Shown piece after piece: positions 8,953 through 17,129 of a stretch of 36,771 nucleotides of DNA. Both the position numbers and the translations under genes were made by a program. Below the pieces are notes generated by a model. That model did not search any database. It was not told the DNA's origin and was given only the letters and a program-made list of their open reading frames with translations. The DNA comes from Polaromonas sp. (GTDB taxonomy: Bacteria; Pseudomonadota; Gammaproteobacteria; Burkholderiales; Burkholderiaceae): positions 1 through 36,771 of the forward strand of contig PNMH01000036.1 of NCBI GenBank assembly GCA_013823505.1, read 5' to 3'. Within the stretch, counting starts at the first letter, position 1; every line of letters starts with the position of its first letter.

Positions 8953-9660
8953 TCAACCCAGGCCGAGCATGTGCGCCAGGCCGTGCGGCTCGGCGGGGCG
9001 CTCCAGCATGAGGTGGCGTTCCAGGTCGCGCAGGTGCTGGTCCATCAGGGCCACGGCCCCGTCGGCATCGCCGCGCGCGATGCACTCCACGATGCGCTCG
9101 TGTTCGTCGTGCTCGCAGGCTGCGTTGCCCGGCGGCTGGTGCACCGCGACGATGAGCGAGCAGCGCGAGACGATCTCGATCAGGTAGCGCTGCAGGATGG
9201 CGTTGCCCGAGAGCTCGGCCAGCCGCAGGTGGTAGGCGCTGGCCAGGCGCGCCCACGAGGGCTGGTCCGAGCGGTGCATCACCTGGTGCTCTTCTTTCAA
9301 CTGCTTGCGCAGGGCCTTGAGGTCGGCGGGCGTGGCGCGCTCGGCCACCAGCCGCACGATGGCGGCTTCCAGCGCGCGGCGCGCTTCAAAGATCTGCTGC
9401 GTTTCCTCTCGCGTGGGCACGGCCACGATGGCGCCGCGGTTGGGCCGCAGCTGCACGATGTGGTCGTGCGCGAGCTTCTGCAGCACCTTGCGCACCACCG
9501 CGCGGCTCACGCCGAAGAGCTCGCACAGGGGCGCCTCAGGCAGTTTGGTGCCGGGCGCCAGGCGCTGGCTCATGACGCCGTCGAACACGGCGCGGTAGAT
9601 GCGCTCTTCCACATCGTCATCGGTGGCTTCGGGAGCCGGGGGTTCAGCGGTTCTGGCCAT
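8953..9660 (-). CDS. GntR-family (FCD) transcriptional regulator
   Basis: The product has 235 residues. A GntR winged helix covers about residues 18-85 (ERIYRAVFDGVMSQRLAPG, then LCELFGVSRAVVRKVLQKL). An FCD effector domain follows, with the FEARRALE segment and helix-borne histidines that usually hold a metal near the ligand. The ATG at 9660 has AAGGA upstream and overlaps the amidase stop by 17 bases, so the regulator is the last gene of the operon it probably controls. The palindrome at 12316-12329, between this operon and the Liv transporter, has the form expected of an FCD-type GntR operator. The ligand is unknown. Confidence 0.9.
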   Translation of the reverse strand: MARTAEPPAPEATDDDVEERIYRAVFDGVMSQRLAPGTKLPEAPLCELFGVSRAVVRKVLQKLAHDHIVQLRPNRGAIVAVPTREETQQIFEARRALEAAIVRLVAERATPADLKALRKQLKEEHQVMHRSDQPSWARLASAYHLRLAELSGNAILQRYLIEIVSRCSLIVAVHQPPGNAACEHDEHERIVECIARGDADGAVALMDQHLRDLERHLMLERPAEPHGLAHMLGLG

Positions 9661-10858
9661 TCAGCGTTCCTTGCAGTTGCACCGCCAGTCTAATCAGCGC
9701 CAGGTCGCTGCCGGCCGGGCCGAGCAGCGAGACGCCCAGCACCGTGCCGTCTGGCAGGGTGAGCGGCAGGCTCACCTGCGGCAGACCGGCCAGGCCCGCG
9801 ATGCAGGTGATGGCCATGGTGCGCAGGCGCACCGCGTCCACGGCGGCGGGGTCGGCATCGCGGCGTGGCGCCAGGCTCGCGGCTGAGGGCAACACGGCCA
9901 CGCCATCACCCCCCAGCAGCGCCCTCACCTGAGAGCGCACCGAGGCGGCCTTCGCCCGAGCGGCCGCAGCGGCTTCATCGGTCACCGCGCTGGCGGCTTT
10001 CCAGCGCGCGCCGATGGCCGCGCCAAACACCGGCTGGTGCTGGGTGATCCACGCGCCGTGCGTGGCCCAGCCCTCAAACGCACCGGCGGTGGCATAGGTC
10101 TGGCGCCAGTCGGTCAGCGGCGTGTCGCCGGCCACGCGCAAGGTCTGCGGCTCGGTGTGAAGCAGCGTGGCCAGCGCATCGCGGGCGCGCTGCAACGGCT
10201 CGGCAAACACCGGGTCGGCAAGGTCCCACGCGTCCTGTGGCACCAGCACCCGGGTGGGTGCAAAGTCGCTCGGCGGCAGCAGCACAGCGGCCACACGCTC
10301 GAAGGTCGCGCTCTCATGCGCCAGCCAGGTCACCGTGTCGAACGCGGGATGCAGCGGCACCAGTCCCTGGGCCGACACCAGGCCGTGCGTGGTGCGCAGG
10401 CCCCAGAGGCCTGCGTAGCTCGCCGGCACGCGGGTGGAGCCGCCCGTGTCGGTACCCAGCGCAAAGTCCACCAGATGGGCCGCCACGGCGGCGCAGGAGC
10501 CGCTGGAAGAACCGCCGGGGACGCAGTCGGGCGCGGCGCTGTTGATGGGTGTGCCGTAGTGCGCGTTGTCGCCATGCAGGCTGTAGGCCAGCTCGTCGGT
10601 GAGCACCTTGCCCATGAGCGTGGCGCCGGCACCCAGCAGTTGGGCCACCACCGGGCTGTGTTCGGTGGGCAGAGCGTGTGTGGCCAGCCAGGTGGGGTTG
10701 CCCGCGCCGGTGGGGTGGCCGGCCACATCGAACACGTCCTTGGCGGCAAACGTCAGGCCGCTCAGGGGGCCGTTGGCCTCGGGCCCGATCACGAAGCGGC
10801 CGTGGGGCACCCAGGCGCCGACGGTGTCAACAATGGGGAAACTCATGTCGGCTTTCAT
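9644..10858 (-). CDS. Amidase-signature family hydrolase
   Basis: The product has 404 residues from the ATG at 10858, which overlaps the stop of the preceding gene in an ATGA arrangement; an ATG at 10846 is the alternative. All elements of the amidase-signature triad are visible: the lysine in TFAAKDVFDVAG, the cis-serine in GGSSSGSCAAVAA and the nucleophile serine in GTDTGGSTRVPAS. Such enzymes hydrolyse linear amides to acid and ammonia. Following a deacetylase-fold hydrolase in one operon, it could take the half-amide released by ring opening (inference). No clear ribosome binding site is seen, so translation is probably coupled. The frame stays open upstream to 11350, but that part is the shadow of the neighbouring gene. 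Confidence 0.88.
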   Translation of the reverse strand: MKADMSFPIVDTVGAWVPHGRFVIGPEANGPLSGLTFAAKDVFDVAGHPTGAGNPTWLATHALPTEHSPVVAQLLGAGATLMGKVLTDELAYSLHGDNAHYGTPINSAAPDCVPGGSSSGSCAAVAAHLVDFALGTDTGGSTRVPASYAGLWGLRTTHGLVSAQGLVPLHPAFDTVTWLAHESATFERVAAVLLPPSDFAPTRVLVPQDAWDLADPVFAEPLQRARDALATLLHTEPQTLRVAGDTPLTDWRQTYATAGAFEGWATHGAWITQHQPVFGAAIGARWKAASAVTDEAAAAARAKAASVRSQVRALLGGDGVAVLPSAASLAPRRDADPAAVDAVRLRTMAITCIAGLAGLPQVSLPLTLPDGTVLGVSLLGPAGSDLALIRLAVQLQGTLNGQNR

Positions 10859-11778
10859 GCAAAGGACGTGGGGTCGTTCAACGCGAGTTCGTTGACGTGC
10901 TCGCAGATCGCACCAGGCGTGGTGAACCAGACCTCGCCCCGGTCGCGCGCGGCACACAGGTGTTGCAGCGCGCGTCGCAGGTGGCGCAACCGGTAAGGCT
11001 GGCCCACCAGGTAGGGGTGCAGCGCGATGCCCTGCACCAGCGGCTGCGCGCGCGCCTGGTCGAGCATCTCGTCGGTGTTGTCGATGATCATCTGCGCGAA
11101 GTCCTTGCCGTCCATCTGGCGCGCCACGATCATGGGAATGTCGTTGAGCTCCTGCGGGTAGGGCACGGCCCACAGGCCTTGACCGCTGCGCGTGCGCATG
11201 CGCATGGGCTGGTCGTCGTGGCACCAGTTGAGCGTGTAGGTGTAGCCGGTCTCGGCCAGCAAGTCTGGCGTGGTGCGGCTTTCCGAAATCCAGGGCGAGA
11301 GCCAGCCTTGCACATCGGCACCACTCCCGGCCTTCATGCGGTCGCGGCACAGCACCAGCAGTTCGCGCTCGGCGGCTTCACTCAGCACGCCCTGTCGCTC
11401 GGCGTTGCTGTGGCCGTGGCCCACCAGCTCGTCGCCCCGCGCCGCGAAGGCCGCTACCAGCTCGGGGCAGTGGTCGTAGAGCGCGGTGTTGATGAGGGCG
11501 GCGGTGGGCAGGCCGAGCTGGTCGAAGAGCTCCAGACAGCGCCACGCACCCACGCGGTTGCCGTACTCGCGCCAGCTGTAATTGAGCACATCAGGCTGCG
11601 GCGAGCCCGGACCGATGCCGGCGCCCAGGCCCTCGCCAAACGCGAAGTGTTCGATGTTGAAACCCAGGTACACCGCCAGGCGCGCGCCGTTGGGCCAGCG
11701 GTAGTCGGGCCGCTGCGTGATGGGGCGGTAGGCGAAGCGTCCGTGGTCGGGCAAGGGGCCTAGGTATTGAGCTGACAT
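10855..11778 (-). CDS. Polysaccharide deacetylase-fold hydrolase (PuuE/imidase-like)
   Basis: The product has 307 residues from the ATG at 11778. The fold is that of the NodB/polysaccharide deacetylase family, but the usual TFDD metal motif is replaced by LGFNIEHFAFGE, and the His motif reads LVGHGHSNAE. This places it with the PuuE-like branch, whose members act on cyclic amides: PuuE hydrolyses allantoin, and the cyclic imidase of Pseudomonas putida YZ-26 belongs to the same superfamily. There is no signal peptide, which argues against a cell wall role. It is followed with a four-base overlap by an amidase and preceded by a SnoaL-like gene. A cyclic imide or ureide substrate is an inference. 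Confidence 0.8.
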   Translation of the reverse strand: MSAQYLGPLPDHGRFAYRPITQRPDYRWPNGARLAVYLGFNIEHFAFGEGLGAGIGPGSPQPDVLNYSWREYGNRVGAWRCLELFDQLGLPTAALINTALYDHCPELVAAFAARGDELVGHGHSNAERQGVLSEAAERELLVLCRDRMKAGSGADVQGWLSPWISESRTTPDLLAETGYTYTLNWCHDDQPMRMRTRSGQGLWAVPYPQELNDIPMIVARQMDGKDFAQMIIDNTDEMLDQARAQPLVQGIALHPYLVGQPYRLRHLRRALQHLCAARDRGEVWFTTPGAICEHVNELALNDPTSFA

Positions 11779-11789
11779 GGCGGTGTCCG

Positions 11790-12209
11790 TCACAGCGTGG
11801 CCAGGCCGGCGCGCACCATCAGCCACTCGGCACTGTCGTTCCACACCTCCATCTGCGTGATGAGGCCGTGGCTCACCACGTAGCGGTCCACGTAGCGGTT
11901 GCCTTCGAACGGTGTGCCGTCGGGCCACTCGCCGTGCAGCGTGCCGATGCTGTAGACGACGGTCTCCGCGTCGGTGCCACCGGCCACTGTCTCGGTGCGC
12001 TCGATGCGTTTTTTCACCCAGCGGTAGCGCGTGGCGTTGAAGGCCGAACACTCGGCCGGGTCGCTCATGGCGCGCCCGCCAGTGAAACGGATGCGCAGAC
12101 CCGGCGCGACAAAGCGGCGAGCGCCAGCGGGGTCGGGAATCATGATGATGCGCAGGAATTCGTCGACCACCTGGGCGGGCGAAAGTGACTGCAGGGACAT
12201 GTCGGACAT
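11790..12209 (-). CDS. SnoaL-like (NTF2-fold) protein
   Basis: The product has 139 residues from the ATG at 12209, chosen because GGAG lies seven bases upstream; the open frame extends to 12293 without family similarity. The pattern of an N-terminal helix, IRFTGGRAMSDPAE, then NRYVDRYVVSHGLITQMEVWNDSAEW fits the SnoaL/NTF2 cone-shaped fold. Members include isomerases, cyclases and small hydrolases, so the reaction cannot be named. It is the first gene of the operon with the deacetylase-fold hydrolase, amidase and GntR regulator, and it diverges from the Liv transporter. It may act on the same imported compound. Confidence 0.75.
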   Translation of the reverse strand: MSDMSLQSLSPAQVVDEFLRIIMIPDPAGARRFVAPGLRIRFTGGRAMSDPAECSAFNATRYRWVKKRIERTETVAGGTDAETVVYSIGTLHGEWPDGTPFEGNRYVDRYVVSHGLITQMEVWNDSAEWLMVRAGLATL

Positions 12210-12469
12210 CGGGTTCTCCACAAAAAATGCACCGTGTTGAGGATTCGCGCACCGCTTTGGCCAGTGGCCGGCATCGGGTGCATGCACGCTCAAAGTGCGT
12301 GCAAGACACGTGCCAGATTGTCAACAATCCAATTCTCCCGGTGTCAACATACAGAAGCAAGCTTTGGCGACAAGGCTGGCATGCGACTTGCAAATGGAGA
12401 CACCAAAGACGGCAAGCATGCCGCCCAAGTCACCTCCGCCTTCTCCCTCACTTCATCTGGAGTCCCGCC
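12210..12469. promoter_or_regulatory. Divergent promoter region of the two catabolic/transport operons
   Basis: This 260-base region separates the SnoaL-like operon (minus) from the Liv transporter (plus). It holds a perfect palindrome at 12316-12329 (GATTGT-CA-ACAATC) and a second copy of its core, TGTCAACA, at 12342-12349. On the minus strand both cores contain TTGACA, identical to a consensus -35 element, but I cannot assign convincing -10 boxes. GGAG precedes each of the two start codons. Confidence 0.6.
12316..12329. promoter_or_regulatory. Candidate GntR/FCD operator palindrome
   Basis: GATTGT and ACAATC form perfect six-base arms around a CA centre. FCD-subfamily GntR proteins commonly bind short palindromes with TTGT and ACAA half-sites. 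A partial second copy begins 23 bases to the right, at 12342. The only GntR-type gene in the window is the last gene of the adjoining minus-strand operon, which makes it the obvious candidate binder. Confidence 0.6.
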
Positions 12470-13669
12470 ATGTCCTCTTCTGTCTTCTCCACCCGCCGTA
12501 CCCTGCTCGTCGCCGGCTTCGCCCTCGCCAGCACCACACTCACCGGCCAGGCCCTCGCCCAGTCGGGCGAGCCCATCAAGCTCGGCCTGGTCACCGCGCT
12601 CTCGGGCCAGTCGGCCCTGGCCGGCGAATCCATCACGCGCGGCATGCAGATCGCCATCGACGAGATCAACGCCAAGGGTGGCCTGCTCGGTGGCCGCAAG
12701 CTGGAGCTGGTGCGCCGCGACGACGAGGCCAACCCGGCCAAGGGCGTGATCGCTGCGCGCGAACTGATCTACCGCGAAAAGGTGGCGGTGGTGTTCGGTG
12801 GTCTGGACACCCCGGTGTCCATGGCCATCGTGCCGCTGATCAACCAGGAAAAGGTGCCCTTCATGGGCCCGTGGGCCGCCGGTACCGGCATCACCAAGAA
12901 CGGGGCCGAGGCCAACTACGCGTTCCGCGTGTCGGCGGTGGACGAGATCGTGGACGTGGGCATGCTGGCCTACGCACAGAAGACCTTCAAGGCCGCCAAG
13001 CCCGGCCTGATCCTGGTGAACAACCCCTGGGGCGAGAGCAACGAAAAAGGCCTGAAGGCCGCCATGGCGGCCAAGGGCGTGGTGCCCGCCGGTGTGGAGA
13101 AGTTTGAAGCCAACGACGTGGACATGGTCCCGCAGCTCACGCGCCTGAAGGCCGCGGGCGCCGACACCCTGTTCATGGTCGGCAACGTCGGCCCCTCGGC
13201 GCAGGTGGTCAAGTCGCTGGAGCGCATGGGCTGGAAGGTACCGGTGGTCTCGCACTGGGGCCCCGCCGGTGGCCGCTTCACCGAACTCGCCGGCCCGACC
13301 GCCAAAGAGGTGCACTTCGTGCAGACCTACAGCTTCTTTGGCAAGCAGGGCCCGGTGGGCGAACGCGTGATCAAGGCCATGATGGCCAAGTACCCCAACG
13401 TGAAAACCCCTGCCGACATCACACCAGCCGTGGGCGTGGCCAACGCGTACGACGCCACCCACCTCGCCGCACTCGCCATCCAGGCCGCCGGCTCCACGCA
13501 AGGCGAGGCGGTGCGCCAGGGCTTCTACAAGATCGAGAAGTACGAAGGCCTGATCAAGACCTACGTGAAGCCGTTCACCCCAACGGTGCACGACGCTGTG
13601 ACCTCCGACGACTACGTGTGGGCGCAGTTCATCGACAACCGCATCGTTCCCGTCGGAACCACGAACTAA
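12470..13669 (+). CDS. Liv-type ABC transporter substrate-binding protein
   Basis: The product has 399 residues. The N-terminal signal has a twin arginine (STRRTLLVAGF) and a likely cleavage after ALA at residue 30, so export may be by Tat or Sec. The mature protein is a type I periplasmic binding protein of the LivJ class, with KLGLVTALSGQSALAGES at the start and ITRGMQIAIDEINAKGGLLGG next. Such proteins capture branched-chain amino acids, amides, urea or aromatic acids. The ATG at 12470 has GGAG upstream. It is the first gene of a three-gene importer operon, and its divergence from an amidase operon suggests an amide-type ligand rather than leucine. Confidence 0.9.
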   Translation: MSSSVFSTRRTLLVAGFALASTTLTGQALAQSGEPIKLGLVTALSGQSALAGESITRGMQIAIDEINAKGGLLGGRKLELVRRDDEANPAKGVIAARELIYREKVAVVFGGLDTPVSMAIVPLINQEKVPFMGPWAAGTGITKNGAEANYAFRVSAVDEIVDVGMLAYAQKTFKAAKPGLILVNNPWGESNEKGLKAAMAAKGVVPAGVEKFEANDVDMVPQLTRLKAAGADTLFMVGNVGPSAQVVKSLERMGWKVPVVSHWGPAGGRFTELAGPTAKEVHFVQTYSFFGKQGPVGERVIKAMMAKYPNVKTPADITPAVGVANAYDATHLAALAIQAAGSTQGEAVRQGFYKIEKYEGLIKTYVKPFTPTVHDAVTSDDYVWAQFIDNRIVPVGTTN

Positions 13670-13678
13670 GGACTTCGG

Positions 13679-14557
13679 ATGTTGGAGTTGTCAGCGCTGG
13701 TCAGCGGCCTCGGCCTGGGCAGCATGTATGGGTTGATGGCGCTGGGGTTCTACGTGACCTACGCCGTCTCGGGCACGGTCAACTTCGCGCAGGGCAGCTC
13801 CATGATGCTCGGCGCGGTGTTGACCTTCACCTTCGCGCAGACCTTCGGCTGGCCCGGCTGGGCCGCGGTGGTCCTGGCGCTGGCCCTGTGTGCGCTCTAC
13901 GGCCTGCTGGTCGAGGTGCTTGCGGTGCGGCCCTTTGTGAACCGCGGCTCGGACGCCTGGCTCATGGCCACGGTGGCCATGGGCATGGTGCTCGACAACG
14001 TGGTCATGTTCACCTACGGCAAGGAGCCGCGCAGCCTGCCGTCGCCGCTGGCGCAGTCACCGCTGGAGATCGCCGGCACCAACCTCGGCGTGTACCCGCT
14101 GCAGTTGCTGATCCCTGTGGTGGGCCTGGCGCTGGCTGCGGTGCTGCACACGCTCTCGCGCCGCACGCGCTGGGGCGTGGCCATGCTGGCCGTGGTGCAG
14201 AACCGCTCGGCCGCGCGGCTCATGGGCATTCCGATCCGGCGCGCCGTGGCGGTGGCCTTTGCGCTGTCCACGCTCTTCGCCGGCGTGGCCGGGGTGCTGA
14301 TCGCGCCGCTCTTCAACGTGCACTCCGACATGGGCACCCTCTTCGGCCTCAAGGCCTTTGCCGTGGCCATTCTGGGCGGCATCACCAGCGCCTGGGGCGT
14401 GATGATCGCCGGCCTGATCTTCGGCGTGGTCGAGGCCATGATCACTTCCACCCTGGGTTCGGGCTACACGCAGATCATCACCTTCGCGCTGGTGATCGTG
14501 GCGCTGGCCTGGCGGCCCAACGGCCTGTTCGGCCGCGCGGAGGTGAAGAAGGTATGA
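13679..14557 (+). CDS. livH: LivH-type ABC transporter permease
   Basis: The product has 292 residues with eight or so hydrophobic helices. The GLMALGFYVTYAVSGTVNFAQG segment and the AVAILGGITSAWGVMIAGLIFG segment, which holds the cytoplasmic coupling loop, are typical of LivH. It forms half of the membrane channel of a branched-chain amino acid-type importer. It starts nine bases after the binding protein gene, behind AAGGA, and overlaps the next gene in an ATGA arrangement. The symbol denotes the family and not proof of leucine transport. Confidence 0.9.
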   Translation: MLELSALVSGLGLGSMYGLMALGFYVTYAVSGTVNFAQGSSMMLGAVLTFTFAQTFGWPGWAAVVLALALCALYGLLVEVLAVRPFVNRGSDAWLMATVAMGMVLDNVVMFTYGKEPRSLPSPLAQSPLEIAGTNLGVYPLQLLIPVVGLALAAVLHTLSRRTRWGVAMLAVVQNRSAARLMGIPIRRAVAVAFALSTLFAGVAGVLIAPLFNVHSDMGTLFGLKAFAVAILGGITSAWGVMIAGLIFGVVEAMITSTLGSGYTQIITFALVIVALAWRPNGLFGRAEVKKV

Positions 14558-17109
14558 ACTTGCGCAACCCCTCCAAACCAATCCTGGGTCTGGGCAATGG
14601 CTGGCAGATCGCCAGCGTGGCCGCCGTGCTTGCCCTGGGCGCCGCGCTTGCGCTCACGCTCAACGGCTACTGGGTTTTCGTGCTGGCCAACGTGGCGCTG
14701 CTGGCCATCGTCGGCGTGGGCCTGAACGTATTGGTGGGCCTCACCGGCCAGGTCTCGTTCGGCCATGTGGGCTTCTACGCCATTGGGGCTTACACCATGG
14801 CCATCCTCACCACCAAGACCGGCCTGAGCTTCTGGCTGGTGTGGCCGATCGCCGCGCTCATCGGCGGCGTGTTCGGCGCGCTGGTCGCCCTGCCCGCCTT
14901 GCGCGTGAAGGGCCCTTACCTCGCCATGATCACCATCGCGTTTGGTCTGATCGTGGAGCACAGCATCGTCGAGGCCAGCGGCCTCACCGGCGGGCAGAAC
15001 GGCATCATGGGCCTCACCGCGCCGTCGCTCGGCGGCCTGGCTCAGGGCGAACGCGCCATGGCGCTGCTGGCCATTGGCGCGGCGGCCCTGGCGCTGGCTG
15101 GTTATGCCTGGCTCTCGCGCGGCACCTGGGGCGCGGCCATGCGCGCGGTGCGCGACGCCGAGACCGCCGCCGAGTCGGTGGGTCTGAACCCGCTGGCCAT
15201 CAAGACCGTGGCGTTTGCCGTCTCGGCCCTGTGTGCAGCTGCGGCCGGCGCGCTGTTTGCGCCGCTCTCGGGCTTTGTCACACCGCACACCTTCGGCTTC
15301 GTGCAGTCCATCCTGTTCGTGCTGGTGGTCATGATCGGCGGCGCCGGCTCGGTGGCCGGCCCGCTGGTGGGCGCGATCATCGTCGGCCTGCTGCCCGAGC
15401 TGCTGTCGGGTCTGGAGGAATACCGCCTGCTTTTCTTCGGCGCCATGCTGTTGCTGGTGCTGTGGGTCGCGCCCGACGGCGTGGCCGGCCTGGTGCGCCG
15501 CCTGCGAGAGCACCTGCTGCCGCGCAGCGCATCGGCGGAGCCCACACCCGCCAGCGCCACGCTGGCGCTGCCCACCCGCGCACGCCAGCCCATCAGCGCA
15601 CAAGGCCTGACCATGCAGTTCGGCGGCGTGCGCGCCGTGTCCGACCTGCACTTCACCGCACCAGCCGGCCAGGTCACCAGCCTGATAGGCCCGAACGGTG
15701 CGGGCAAGTCGACCGCGCTCAACATGCTCGGCGGTTTTTATCTGCCCACGGCGGGCGCGTTTGCGCTCGGTGGCCAGGCGCTGCAAGGGCAGAACGCGAT
15801 GCAGATCTCGCGCCTGGGCGTGGCACGCACTTACCAGACCTCGCAGCTTTTCGGGTCTCTGAGCGTGCAGGACAACGTGGTGATCGCCATGCAGCGCGGC
15901 GCACTCGGCCCGCTGCTGGGCAGCGCGCGGCGCGCCTCGCCTGAGCTCACCGGGCGGGCACGGCAACTGCTCGCCTTCTGCGGCTACACGGGCCACCCCG
16001 ACACGCTGGCCGGCGACCTGCCCCATGTGGACCGACGGCTGGTGGAGATCGCGCGGTCCCTCGCCACCGACCCCGACGCCCTGTTGCTCGACGAGCCCGC
16101 CGCCGGCCTCTCGCGCGAAGACAAACTGCGCCTGGGCATGCTGCTGCAGCGCATCGCCAACGCGGGCCTCACCGTGCTGCTGGTCGAACACGACATGACC
16201 CTGGTGATGGACATCAGCCACCAGGTGGTGGTGCTCGACGCGGGCGTGCGGCTGGCGGTGGGCACACCGGTTGAAGTTCAGGCCGATCCGGCAGTCCAGT
16301 TGGCCTACCTCGGCGAGTCCCTGGAGACCGAAGCGTCAACACCGCGCGACAACACCGCCCACCGACCCGAGATGCTCGGCGTGGGTTCCCTCGTTGCGGG
16401 CTACGGCGCCGAGCCGGTGCTGCACGGCATCGACCTGCAGGTGCGGCGCGGCGAGGTGGTGGCGCTGCTGGGGGCCAATGGCGCGGGCAAGTCCACGCTC
16501 ATGAAGGCGCTGGCCGGCCTGCACCGTCCCATCCAGGGCGGCATCCACCTGGAAGGGCGCGAGCTCATGAACATGGGCGCCGAGCAGGTGGTGGCGCAAG
16601 GCGTGGTGCTGGTGCCCGAAGGCCGGCAGGTGTTTCCCGAGCTCAGCGTGCTCGACAACATCCGTCTGGGTGCTTTCCTGCAGACCGACGAGCGCGAGGC
16701 GCGGGTCGAAGAACAGCTGGTGCGTTTTCCGCGCCTGCGCGAGCGCCTGCACCAGCGCGCGGGTCTGCTCTCGGGCGGCGAACAGCAGATGCTGGCGATC
16801 GCACGCGCGCTCATGTCGCGCCCGCGCATCCTGCTGCTCGACGAGCCATCGCTCGGGCTGGCGCCCAAGGTGATTGCCGAACTCTTCGCCGCGCTGGATG
16901 CGCTGCGCCGCGAAGGCATGACGCTGCTGCTGGTGGACCAGATGGCCGGTCTTGCGCTCGCGCTGGCCGACCGTGCGTATGTGATGGAAGAAGGGCGTAT
17001 CGTGGCGCAAGGCACCTCGGCCGAGATCGCCGCCAACGGCGCACTGGCGCAGGCGTATCTGGGCGAGTCGGGTGCCGACCTCCCCCACCCTGCTATTCAA
17101 GCCGCATGA
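14554..17109 (+). CDS. Fused LivM permease and LivG and LivF ATPases
   Basis: A single frame of 851 codons encodes three parts usually made as separate proteins. Residues 1-345 are a LivM permease (LNVLVGLTGQVSFGHVGFYA; ALRVKGPYLAMITIAFGLIV). Residues 350-600 are a LivG ATPase with Walker A GPNGAGKST at 379-387 and Walker B LLLDEPAAGL near 510. Residues 607-845 are a LivF ATPase with Walker A GANGAGKST at 640-648, signature LSGGEQQ near 740 and Walker B LLLDEPS near 760. In the LivG part the ABC signature is replaced by LPHVDRR near 489-495. The ATG overlaps the livH stop, so the whole transporter is one operon of binding protein, LivH and this fusion. Confidence 0.92.
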   Translation: MNLRNPSKPILGLGNGWQIASVAAVLALGAALALTLNGYWVFVLANVALLAIVGVGLNVLVGLTGQVSFGHVGFYAIGAYTMAILTTKTGLSFWLVWPIAALIGGVFGALVALPALRVKGPYLAMITIAFGLIVEHSIVEASGLTGGQNGIMGLTAPSLGGLAQGERAMALLAIGAAALALAGYAWLSRGTWGAAMRAVRDAETAAESVGLNPLAIKTVAFAVSALCAAAAGALFAPLSGFVTPHTFGFVQSILFVLVVMIGGAGSVAGPLVGAIIVGLLPELLSGLEEYRLLFFGAMLLLVLWVAPDGVAGLVRRLREHLLPRSASAEPTPASATLALPTRARQPISAQGLTMQFGGVRAVSDLHFTAPAGQVTSLIGPNGAGKSTALNMLGGFYLPTAGAFALGGQALQGQNAMQISRLGVARTYQTSQLFGSLSVQDNVVIAMQRGALGPLLGSARRASPELTGRARQLLAFCGYTGHPDTLAGDLPHVDRRLVEIARSLATDPDALLLDEPAAGLSREDKLRLGMLLQRIANAGLTVLLVEHDMTLVMDISHQVVVLDAGVRLAVGTPVEVQADPAVQLAYLGESLETEASTPRDNTAHRPEMLGVGSLVAGYGAEPVLHGIDLQVRRGEVVALLGANGAGKSTLMKALAGLHRPIQGGIHLEGRELMNMGAEQVVAQGVVLVPEGRQVFPELSVLDNIRLGAFLQTDEREARVEEQLVRFPRLRERLHQRAGLLSGGEQQMLAIARALMSRPRILLLDEPSLGLAPKVIAELFAALDALRREGMTLLLVDQMAGLALALADRAYVMEEGRIVAQGTSAEIAANGALAQAYLGESGADLPHPAIQAA

Positions 17110-17129
17110 ACCACGAAACTGCGTGGCAC

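Noticed and set aside
10859..11350. Upstream extension of the amidase frame
   Set aside because: It overlaps the deacetylase-fold gene in another frame, and the amidase family begins only near the ATG at 10858.
10855..11778. A cell wall polysaccharide deacetylase role
   Set aside because: There is no signal peptide, the TFDD motif is missing, and the neighbours are an amidase and an importer and not envelope genes.
13618..14553. Upstream extension of the LivM-LivG-LivF frame
   Set aside because: This part overlaps livH in a different frame and is Arg/Gly-rich; the permease begins at the ATG at 14554, which overlaps the livH stop.
14464..16221. A 585-codon open frame on the minus strand
   Set aside because: It is antisense to the LivM and LivG parts of the fusion gene and rich in Gln, His and Arg, with no domain.
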